From assembly GCA_036337945.1 (NCBI GenBank), contig JAYZDF010000137.1:1-9307 (forward strand): a stretch of DNA of 9,307 nucleotides, in the 5' to 3' direction. The DNA is from JAYZDF01 sp036337945 (lineage in GTDB: Bacteria; Myxococcota; Kuafuiibacteriia; Kuafuiibacteriales; Kuafuiibacteriaceae). The translations under genes were made by a program, and so were the position numbers. Shown in pieces: positions 1 through 6,317 of the stretch; the stretch's first letter is position 1, and every line of letters starts with the position of its first letter. A model generated the notes under the pieces. The model was not told where the DNA came from and did not search any database. It was given only the letters and a program-made list of their open reading frames with translations.

Positions 1-869
1 ATACGGGCGACGAAGCTAGAATCGAAGCGAGGGAAGCAGGCGCAGTTGCTTATCTCACAAAACCTTGCGAGGAGTCTGAGCTGCTTGCCACGGTGAGTGC
101 AATCTTGAAGCAACGTGAACAGTCAGCCCAGAGCGCGGCAAAGTATGAAACGGAGAGGACTGCTTATGTAGCAGAGGGCATCGCCCACGAAATTCGAAAC
201 CCTCTCGGCTTCGTGATGAATTCTCAATTCCTAATGGCTGACGTTGCTCGGCAGGCCTTAGAACTAGCCGAAGCGCATATCGAACCGGTGATGAAATCTC
301 AGCTTGAGGAAATTTTGTCACAAGCGGAAGCGAGTGGCTCTCAGGGAATCGCACGGATAAATAAGATGGTGGACCAAGTGGCGTCGCTGGGCGAGCAGGA
401 AACGGATTATGGCGAATGTGACCCGAAAATTGTGGGCGAGGAAGTGGGCTGTCTCGTTCGTCCAAAACTCGGGAAAAGAACTTTATCCATGGATATACCG
501 TCCACCGAAGTCAAGATTGCGGGTGGTTTGCTCCATGATGTTTTACTTAACCTTGTCAAGAATGCGCTGGATGCTATCGGCGACAATCCAGGCGACATTA
601 CGGTTACCGGAACCGAGAGAGACAAGCACCTAGAAATTCTCGTTAGCGACAATGGTCCAGGAATCCCTGAACACATTCGTGGACAGATCTTTCAGCCGTT
701 CTTCACAACGAAAGCGCCGGGAGAGGGTACCGGCTTGGGCCTGGCGGTTTCGAAGCAAAAAATGGTTCAGGCGAGTGGAGACCTCTATCTCAAAGAAGGC
801 GAAGGCAACACAACTTTTGTGCTGAAACTGCCTTATGTTCGAGAAGATTCTTCTCCGCAAGCGGCATGA
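1..869 (+). CDS. Receiver domain-histidine kinase protein (5' end missing)
   Basis: This is a two-component signalling protein that autophosphorylates on a histidine. The reading frame is open from base 3, so the N-terminus lies outside the window, leaving 288 visible residues and a TGA stop. The first ~35 residues are the end of a receiver domain: 'YLTKP' holds the conserved lysine plus cis-proline, followed by the last helix. A short charged linker leads to the H-box 'GIAHEIRNPLG' with the phospho-acceptor His at visible residue 62 (bases 186-188). The ATPase domain has an N-box (LLNLVKNALDAIGDN), G1 (DNGPGIP), F-box (FQPFFTTK) and G2 (GEGTGLGLAVSK), all intact, so it should be an active kinase. 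No membrane segment is visible, which suggests a soluble protein. A receiver placed before the kinase suggests control by an upstream phospho-donor. The signal and the partner regulator are unknown. It is convergent with the monooxygenase-reductase gene, with 13 bp between their stops. Confidence 0.9.
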   Translation, partial: TGDEARIEAREAGAVAYLTKPCEESELLATVSAILKQREQSAQSAAKYETERTAYVAEGIAHEIRNPLGFVMNSQFLMADVARQALELAEAHIEPVMKSQLEEILSQAEASGSQGIARINKMVDQVASLGEQETDYGECDPKIVGEEVGCLVRPKLGKRTLSMDIPSTEVKIAGGLLHDVLLNLVKNALDAIGDNPGDITVTGTERDKHLEILVSDNGPGIPEHIRGQIFQPFFTTKAPGEGTGLGLAVSKQKMVQASGDLYLKEGEGNTTFVLKLPYVREDSSPQAA

Positions 870-870
870 G

Positions 871-884
871 GCGAGCTCGCTTTT
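871..884 (+). terminator. Possible weak terminator between convergent genes
   Basis: The 10-bp palindrome GCGAGCTCGC (871-880) is followed by TTTT (881-884), starting one base after the kinase stop codon. As RNA it folds only into a 3-bp stem with a 4-base loop, or a slightly longer imperfect stem using AAGCG (859-863) and CGCTT (878-882). It overlaps the stop codon of the minus-strand gene. The position is right for a terminator but the stem is short, so this is a weak call. No better terminator is visible for the minus-strand block. Confidence 0.25.
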
Positions 885-3129
885 ACTCAAATCTGGGTTT
901 GTATCTTCGCAATGAAGAGTATTGGTCAGGCCATCTAAGGTCATAATTCTGAGCTTTGGCCGCGTGACGAGTCCAGTAGGGGTCGTAGAGATGCGCGCGA
1001 GCCAGTACACAGAGGTCGGCTCTACCAGCAAGCAGAATGCTATTTACATCGGAGTAAGATGAAATATTTCCAACAGTCATTGTCGGAATATCATTGTGTA
1101 AGCGGATAAGTTCAGAAAAAGGAGTCTGGAAAAGTCGTCCGTAGACGGGTTTTTGGTCTGCAACGGTTTGACCGGCGGAAACGTCAATAATGTCGCAACC
1201 GTGCTCCTTGAGCATTTGTGTAAGCGCCAAAACGTCTTCCTCAGAGATACCTCCCGGATACCAATCTGTCGCCGAGATTCGAACTGACATAGGCTTCTCT
1301 TCGGGCCAGACTCTTCGCATTGCATCGAAGACTGCTAATGGAAATCGCGCTCGATTCTCGATATCACCACCAAATTCATCATGCCGCTGATTCGTGAGCG
1401 GTGAAAGGAAGCTTGCGAGCAAATATCCGTGAGCCATGTGGAGTTCGAGAAGGTCGAATTCGGCTTGGTCTGCATTTCGAGTCGCCTGTTCGAACTCCGA
1501 AATAATGTGTTTCATTTCGTCTTTGTCGAGACTTTTTGGGACTTGACTGATTGGAAGGTAAGGAATGGCTGACGCCGCTACTATGGGCCAGTTTCCGTCA
1601 TCGAGAGGAACATCCATACCCTCCCAGAGGAGTTTTGTTGAGCCTTTCGGGCCGGCGTGAGCGAGTTGAAGGCCCACTTTCGAAAAGGAATTTTCATGAA
1701 TGAAACGCGTTACCCTGTTCCAGGCTTCAACGTGCTGCTCATTGTAAATGCCCGCACAACCAGGAGTTATTCTCGCGTCCTTGGATACGTCAGTCATTTC
1801 GGTCATAACGAGTCCCGCTCCCCCGACGGCACGGCTGCCCAAGTGCACCATATGCCAGTCATCGATCAGGCCGTCTTTTGCTGAATACTGACACATGGGT
1901 GAGACCACGATGCGATTCTCCAGCTTGAGTTCTCTTAGACAAAACGGAGTGAACATGGGTGGTGTATCGGGCCGGATATCCATCGAGAAACGACTTGCTA
2001 CTTGTTTGCGAAACCATTCGTCGCTGTTGGTCACAAGGTCTTTATCCCGAAGACGTAAATTATCGTGTGTGATTCGTAGACTTCGTGTCAGCAGTGAGAA
2101 ACCAAATTGTGCCGGCTCTAAATCCATATACCGCTCGGTGTTCTCGAACCATTCCAGACTGACTTGTGCTGCGCGCTGTAAACTTTCTACTGGTGGCCTT
2201 CGCGTTTGCTCATAGTTCTTTAGGGCAGAACTCAGCGAGTCCTCAGAGCGTAAGGCCTCCGTGAGAGCGATCGCATCTTCCATGGCGAGTTTTGTTCCAG
2301 AGCCAATAGAAAAATGTGCAGTATGAGCAGAGTCACCGAGAAGAACGATATTCTTATGAGACCAACTCTCATTTCTCACAACGGGGAACCGGCGCCAAAG
2401 TGAACGATTCTTGAGCAGTGGATGCCCAGCAAGTTCGTCTGAAAAAAGTTTCGAGCAATAGGCAATCGTTTGGTCTTCAGTCGCGTTTTCCAACCCTGCT
2501 CGTTTTAGCGTCTCGTCGGTGCACTCCACGATGAAAGTGGATTGCCCAGGCGCGTAACTATAGGCGTGGACTCGCCAAAGTCCATGCTCATTCTCTTTGA
2601 AGTAGAACGTAAATGCATCATATTGGAACGTTGTACCTAGCCAAACAAAGCGATTGGGCCGCCAATCAATCTGGGTGTTGAACGCCTCTTGGTAATGAGT
2701 CCGAAGCTGGCTGTTCACTCCATCCGCTGCAATACAAAGGTCTGCATCATCCAAAACAGAAAAATCTCGAATCTCTGTTTCAAACTGTAGGTTGACACCG
2801 AGTTCCTCGCATCGTTCTGCCATGATTCGCAGAAGAGTTTTACGGGCCAGTCCCGCGAACCCGTGTCCTGTCGACTGGTGAAGCGTTCCTTTATAAAACG
2901 TATGAATATCGTCCCAGTGTACAAAGTTTTTAGTGATTTCGTCCGACGTGAACGCGTCCGCGTCGCGATAGTTTTCGATAGTTTGGTCCGAAAAAACGAC
3001 ACCAAAACCGAATGTGTCATCGAGTCTATTCCGCTCAAAAACAGTGATCTGAGCGTCAGGCTGGAGTTTCTTTAGAAGTATCCCTGAGTATAGACCCGCT
3101 GGACCTCCACCAATGATCGAAACCTTCAC
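883..3129 (-). CDS. Fused FAD monooxygenase / Old Yellow Enzyme reductase, probable aryl-CoA hydroxylase
   Basis: This 748-residue two-domain flavoenzyme is probably cytosolic. Residues 1 to ~385 form an FAD aromatic hydroxylase: GGGPAG dinucleotide motif at 7-12, the internal DG motif in 'CIAADGVNS' (~132-140), and the FAD-ribityl motif LLGDSAHTAH at 263-272. Residues ~390-748 are an NADH:flavin reductase of the Old Yellow Enzyme type: 'SPMCQYSA' (410-417), QLAHAG (488-493), the substrate-anion histidine pair H564/H567 in LHMAHGYLL, and VGNIS (686-690). This order and length match the natural fusions known as salicylyl-CoA 5-hydroxylase and 2-aminobenzoyl-CoA monooxygenase/reductase of Azoarcus evansii; I cannot choose between those substrates. 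The start is GTG: an in-frame TAG lies four codons upstream, and the FAD motif sits at the expected distance. No clear ribosome-binding site is visible. It is the last gene of the gltA-ettA block. No CoA ligase or ring-cleavage gene is nearby. Confidence 0.88.
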   Translation of the reverse strand: MKVSIIGGGPAGLYSGILLKKLQPDAQITVFERNRLDDTFGFGVVFSDQTIENYRDADAFTSDEITKNFVHWDDIHTFYKGTLHQSTGHGFAGLARKTLLRIMAERCEELGVNLQFETEIRDFSVLDDADLCIAADGVNSQLRTHYQEAFNTQIDWRPNRFVWLGTTFQYDAFTFYFKENEHGLWRVHAYSYAPGQSTFIVECTDETLKRAGLENATEDQTIAYCSKLFSDELAGHPLLKNRSLWRRFPVVRNESWSHKNIVLLGDSAHTAHFSIGSGTKLAMEDAIALTEALRSEDSLSSALKNYEQTRRPPVESLQRAAQVSLEWFENTERYMDLEPAQFGFSLLTRSLRITHDNLRLRDKDLVTNSDEWFRKQVASRFSMDIRPDTPPMFTPFCLRELKLENRIVVSPMCQYSAKDGLIDDWHMVHLGSRAVGGAGLVMTEMTDVSKDARITPGCAGIYNEQHVEAWNRVTRFIHENSFSKVGLQLAHAGPKGSTKLLWEGMDVPLDDGNWPIVAASAIPYLPISQVPKSLDKDEMKHIISEFEQATRNADQAEFDLLELHMAHGYLLASFLSPLTNQRHDEFGGDIENRARFPLAVFDAMRRVWPEEKPMSVRISATDWYPGGISEEDVLALTQMLKEHGCDIIDVSAGQTVADQKPVYGRLFQTPFSELIRLHNDIPTMTVGNISSYSDVNSILLAGRADLCVLARAHLYDPYWTRHAAKAQNYDLRWPDQYSSLRRYKPRFE

Positions 3130-3181
3130 ACGAAAGAACTAAGCACAGAATTCTGAGTGTGTCGTGTGATTCGGACGGTTT
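3130..3181 (-). other. 52-bp gap between ettA and the monooxygenase-reductase gene, with a short palindrome
   Basis: This gap lies upstream of the GTG start. It holds a perfect 10-bp palindrome, CAGAATTCTG (3146-3155), and a repeated GTGTG motif at about 3159-3168. The palindrome has no T-run, so it does not look like an intrinsic terminator, and I see no convincing -35/-10 pair or ribosome-binding site. The fusion gene may be read through from ettA or have its own weak promoter; the sequence does not decide this. Confidence 0.3.
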
Positions 3182-4858
3182 CTAACCGGCATTCGTGAGT
3201 TTCTTGTACTTGATGCGCGTTGGCTGGTCGGCAGCGGCACCTTTTCGACGCTTTAGGTCCTTCTCGTAATCCTGGTAATTCCCCTCGAAGGACACCACTT
3301 CACTATTGCCCTCGAAGGCAATAATGTGGGTCGCGATTCGGTCTAAAAACCAGCGATCATGGCTAATCACCACGACACAACCCGCAAATTCTAACAGAGC
3401 GTCCTCAAGCGCGCGCAGAGTATCCACGTCTAAGTCGTTTGTTGGCTCATCAAGAAGAAGGACATTTCCCCCGGTCTTGAGTAGTTTTGCTAAATGCACT
3501 CGATTTCGTTCTCCGCCAGAAAGCGTTCCCACCTTCTTTTGTTGATCAGCGCCTTTGAAATTGAACGACCCGACATAAGCACGGGAGTTGATTTCTCGAT
3601 TTCCAACTTGGACAGCGTCACTTCCTTCGCTGATCTCTTCCCATACCGACTTGTCAGGGTCGAGTGCATCACGCGATTGGTCGACATAAGCTAGCTTTAC
3701 GGTGTCTCCAACCCGTAGGGAGCCTTGGTCTGGTTGTTCAAGGCCGGTTATGAGTCGAAATAATGTCGTTTTGCCGGCACCGTTTGCACCGATTACGCCT
3801 ACGATACCACCGGGAGGAAGTTTGAAGGAAAAGTCTTCAAACAGAACCTTTTCACCGTATGTTTTGCTAATCCCTTCCGCGTCGATGACTAAGTCACCTA
3901 AACGAGGGCCCGGCGGAATTGGGATTTCTTGCTTTCGTACTCGTTCTTGCTGCTCCTGCGACAGCAGGTCTTCGTATCGATTGATTCTCGCTTTGTTTTT
4001 GGCCTGACGAGCTCTTGGAGATTGTTTAATCCACTCCATTTCACGCTCCAGTGTCTTTTTACGAGCACCGGATTGTTTCTCTTCTTGATGAAGTCGCTTG
4101 GCTTTTTGTTCGAGCCAGGAGGAATAGTTTCCTTCCCATGGAATGCCGCGTGCGCGATCAAGTTCTAAAATCCATCCTGCGACATTATCGAGGAAATAGC
4201 GATCATGGGTCACAGCAACGATGGTTCCACTGTATTCCGCAAGATGTTTTTCTAACCACGCGACCGATTCAGCATCCAAATGGTTGGTGGGTTCGTCAAG
4301 CAATAGAAGATCAGGGCGTTCCAGAAGTATACGGGCAAGTGCAATTCGCCGTCGCTCGCCACCAGATAAGTGCTCGACACTTTGGTCTCCAGGAGGGCAA
4401 CGAAGTGCGTCAATTGCTCGTTCAACCGTGTTGTCGATTTCCCAGCCGTTTACGGCATCAATTTCATCTTGCAGCTTGGTGAAGCGATTCATCACTGAAT
4501 TCATTTCATCCTCGCTCATTTCTTCGCCGAGCTTGATCGAGAGCTCCTCAAATTCGGTCAAAAGGCCACGAATGTTAGAAAGACCACATTCAATATTTTC
4601 GCGAACGTTCTTCGTGTCGTCTAATTCGGGTTCTTGAGCCAGATATCCGACTCGAACGTTTTTCATCGCACCGGCTTCGCCTGTGTACTCGTTGTCGAGG
4701 CCCGCCATGATTTTTAGAACGGTACTTTTTCCAGCTCCATTTACGCCGAGCACTCCAATTTTTGCACCAGGCAAGAAAGCAAGCGTGAGATCTTTTATGA
4801 TCTCCTTACTCGGGTAAGCCTTGCGGAGGTTGTTCATCGTATATACAAATTCAGGCAT
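3182..4858 (-). CDS. ettA: Energy-dependent translational throttle protein EttA (ABC-F ATPase)
   Basis: EttA is a soluble ABC-F protein that binds the ribosomal E site and controls entry into the elongation cycle according to ADP/ATP level. The 558 residues are close to the E. coli length (555). The first ATPase has Walker A GVNGAGKST (38-46), signature LSGGERRR (164-171) and Walker B LLLLDEPTNHLD (184-195) with catalytic Glu189. The second has GANGAGKTT (357-365), LSGGERNR (446-453) and DEPTNDLD (470-477) with Glu471. An acidic helical insert at ~95-140 is the ribosome-contacting arm. A charged linker at ~245-320, with 'SPRARQAKNKARINRYE', is the P-site tRNA interaction motif that separates EttA from drug-resistance ABC-F proteins. 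There are no membrane segments, so it is not a transporter. The ATG shares its A with the gltA stop (TAATG), and GAGGAG lies 8 bases upstream, so translational coupling is likely. Confidence 0.96.
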   Translation of the reverse strand: MPEFVYTMNNLRKAYPSKEIIKDLTLAFLPGAKIGVLGVNGAGKSTVLKIMAGLDNEYTGEAGAMKNVRVGYLAQEPELDDTKNVRENIECGLSNIRGLLTEFEELSIKLGEEMSEDEMNSVMNRFTKLQDEIDAVNGWEIDNTVERAIDALRCPPGDQSVEHLSGGERRRIALARILLERPDLLLLDEPTNHLDAESVAWLEKHLAEYSGTIVAVTHDRYFLDNVAGWILELDRARGIPWEGNYSSWLEQKAKRLHQEEKQSGARKKTLEREMEWIKQSPRARQAKNKARINRYEDLLSQEQQERVRKQEIPIPPGPRLGDLVIDAEGISKTYGEKVLFEDFSFKLPPGGIVGVIGANGAGKTTLFRLITGLEQPDQGSLRVGDTVKLAYVDQSRDALDPDKSVWEEISEGSDAVQVGNREINSRAYVGSFNFKGADQQKKVGTLSGGERNRVHLAKLLKTGGNVLLLDEPTNDLDVDTLRALEDALLEFAGCVVVISHDRWFLDRIATHIIAFEGNSEVVSFEGNYQDYEKDLKRRKGAAADQPTRIKYKKLTNAG

Positions 4859-6147
4859 TATTGTCGCTCCTCTAATTCAATGTAGTCTCTTACCGTTTCA
4901 CCGGTATATATTTGTCGGGGTCGATTGATTCGACGGTTTGGTGCTTCTATCATTTCTTTCCATTGCGCAATCCAGCCGGGCAGCCGTCCCAGCGCGAACA
5001 TGACCGTGAACATGTTCGTTGGAATTCCCAACGCTCGATAGATAATCCCGCTGTAAAAATCCACGTTCGGGTATAGTTTTCGGTCCACGAAGTAACTATC
5101 TTTCAGGGCTGCTTCCTCCAAACGTTGCGCTGTTTCTAAAAGTGGGTCCTGCTGGTTGAGCTGCCCAAGTACTTTTTCAGCCGCGGCCTTTAATATTTTG
5201 GCTCGTGGGTCAAAGTTCTTATAAACGCGATGCCCAAACCCCATAAGTTTGACCCCTGAGGACTTGTCTTTGGCTTTAGTGATAAACGCATCGACATCCC
5301 CACCATTCGACTGGATTTGTTCCAACATATCCATGACTGCAGCGTTCGCGCCGCCGTGAAGAGGTCCCCATAGAGCTGTAATGCCGGCAGAGATAACTGC
5401 GAATAGATTCGCTTCAGAACTGCCTACCAATCGTACTGTTGAAGCACTACAGTTTTGCTCATGGTCAGCGTGCAAGATCAGCAGAAGATTCATTGCTGAC
5501 TCGAAGATTGGATTCACTTCGTACTCTTCCGTCGGAACACCAAACATCATGTGGAGAAACTTTCCGGAATAGTTTAAATTTGATGGTGGATAAACAAACG
5601 GCTGACCTCGCGATTTCTTATATGAAAATGCGGCAATCGTCCGAAGTTTAGACAGTAATCGTGGAATCGCTTCTGCTTGTGCGGCTTCGTCTCGCGGGTC
5701 CAATAGATCAGGGTAATAGTTCGACAGAGAACAAACCATCGCAGACAAAATCGCCATAGGGTGGGCCGTTAGAGGAAGACCGTTGAAGAATGTTTTCATG
5801 TCTTCGTGAATCATGGTGTGACTGGCAATTCGTTGCTGAAAAGGAACAAGTTCGGCTTTGTTTGGAAGTTTGCCGTAGATCAGTAGGTATGCAACTTCTA
5901 CGAAGGTCGAGCGCTCGGCTAATTGTTCTATTGGATAGCCCCGATACCTAAGGATTCCTTTCTCGCCATCGATGAAGGTGATTGCACTGGTGGTCGAACC
6001 CGTATTTACGTACGCGGGATCCAACGTAACGAGTCCTGATTCTCTCCGTAACGTAGAAATGTCTAGGGCTCTTTCTCCCTCGGAGCCGACGATGATGTTG
6101 AGATCGTATGTCTTATCTCCGACAATGAGTTTTGCTTTATCTGTCAT
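4858..6147 (-). CDS. gltA: Citrate synthase, type II (hexameric class)
   Basis: Citrate synthase condenses acetyl-CoA with oxaloacetate to form citrate, the entry step of the TCA cycle, in the cytosol. The 429 residues match the long type II enzymes of Gram-negative bacteria (E. coli 427). The catalytic triad is visible: His264 in GPLHGGA, His306 in GFGHRVYK and Asp363 in NVDFYSG. Further conserved blocks are HADHEQNCSASTVR (226-239) and FDPRAKI (312-318), with a citrate-binding arginine, and the N-terminal small beta domain is present. The position equivalent to E. coli Cys206, which lies near the NADH allosteric site, appears to be Thr (in GVPTEEYEV), so NADH inhibition may differ. The ATG is preceded by a modest purine stretch (GCAGAGTGA) and there is no stronger alternative. 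It is the first gene of the block with ettA and is divergent from lysS. Confidence 0.97.
   Translation of the reverse strand: MTDKAKLIVGDKTYDLNIIVGSEGERALDISTLRRESGLVTLDPAYVNTGSTTSAITFIDGEKGILRYRGYPIEQLAERSTFVEVAYLLIYGKLPNKAELVPFQQRIASHTMIHEDMKTFFNGLPLTAHPMAILSAMVCSLSNYYPDLLDPRDEAAQAEAIPRLLSKLRTIAAFSYKKSRGQPFVYPPSNLNYSGKFLHMMFGVPTEEYEVNPIFESAMNLLLILHADHEQNCSASTVRLVGSSEANLFAVISAGITALWGPLHGGANAAVMDMLEQIQSNGGDVDAFITKAKDKSSGVKLMGFGHRVYKNFDPRAKILKAAAEKVLGQLNQQDPLLETAQRLEEAALKDSYFVDRKLYPNVDFYSGIIYRALGIPTNMFTVMFALGRLPGWIAQWKEMIEAPNRRINRPRQIYTGETVRDYIELEERQ
4867..4872 (-). promoter_or_regulatory. ettA ribosome-binding site inside the gltA 3' end
   Basis: On the minus strand GAGGAG lies 8 bases before the ettA ATG, inside the last codons of gltA. 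It is the strongest Shine-Dalgarno sequence in the window and supports the 558-residue start. Confidence 0.8.
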
Positions 6148-6223
6148 AATTCACTCTGCTTTCTGATGTGTCTCAGTCTTATTTGAGTCGGACTCTAGAA
6201 AACTAATCCTCGTATGTCACGGA

Positions 6224-6237
6224 AGAACCGTGGTTCT
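6224..6237. promoter_or_regulatory. 14-bp inverted repeat, candidate operator
   Basis: AGAACC-GT-GGTTCT is a perfect inverted repeat with 6-bp arms and a 2-bp spacer, within a few bases of the midpoint between the gltA and lysS starts. Symmetry and position suit a dimeric regulator acting on both promoters. The arms do not extend further and I recognise no known regulator motif. A 6-bp inverted repeat can also occur by chance in a region this size, so confidence is low. Confidence 0.35.
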
Positions 6238-6283
6238 GGTTCACTTCGCCTTTAAATACTGGTTTTCATAAAGCAAATCGTTG

Positions 6284-6309
6284 ACCCTTCGGTAGCGGTC
6301 TGTAAGGGT
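6284..6309 (+). promoter_or_regulatory. Possible lysS leader hairpin covering the ribosome-binding site
   Basis: ACCCTT (6284-6289) is exactly complementary to AAGGGT (6304-6309), with a 14-base loop. The right arm contains the likely lysS Shine-Dalgarno AAGGG (6304-6308), 9 bases before the ATG. A shorter competing stem, GACC (6283-6286) with GGTC (6297-6300), would free that site. This matters only if transcription starts upstream of 6284, which is unknown. Confidence 0.3.
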
Positions 6310-6317
6310 GCGTCACC

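Larger units (their letters stand above)
6148..6317. promoter_or_regulatory. Divergent gltA / lysS control region
   Basis: These 170 bp separate the two divergent start codons and must hold promoters for both directions. AT-rich stretches that could supply -10 elements are TTTAAATACT (6251-6260) and CATAAA (6267-6272), but I cannot pair either with a good -35 at normal spacing, so I name no specific promoter. Upstream of gltA, minus-strand sequence around 6175-6185 (CAAATAAG) is a similarly weak -10 candidate. The region also holds a central palindrome and a possible leader hairpin, listed separately. Confidence 0.6.

Noticed and set aside
55..1031. Long open frames on the minus strand opposite the kinase gene (55-465, 407-676 and 630-1031)
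   Set aside because: Their translations are low-complexity and match no family, they overlap a clearly conserved kinase core or the end of the flavoenzyme gene, and they have no recognisable start signals.
3146..3155. CAGAATTCTG palindrome as a terminator between ettA and the fusion gene
   Set aside because: The self-complementary core leaves no proper loop and no T-run follows on the minus strand.
3182..4858. Reading the ABC protein as a drug exporter or antibiotic-resistance ABC-F
   Set aside because: It has no membrane segments. The arm length, the P-site tRNA linker and the overall length of 558 fit EttA.
6281..6306. TTGACC (6281-6286) as a -35 element for lysS
   Set aside because: The only downstream hexamer resembling a -10 (TGTAAG, 6301-6306) is at 14-bp spacing. 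The transcript would begin at or past the ribosome-binding site, so it is not a credible promoter.
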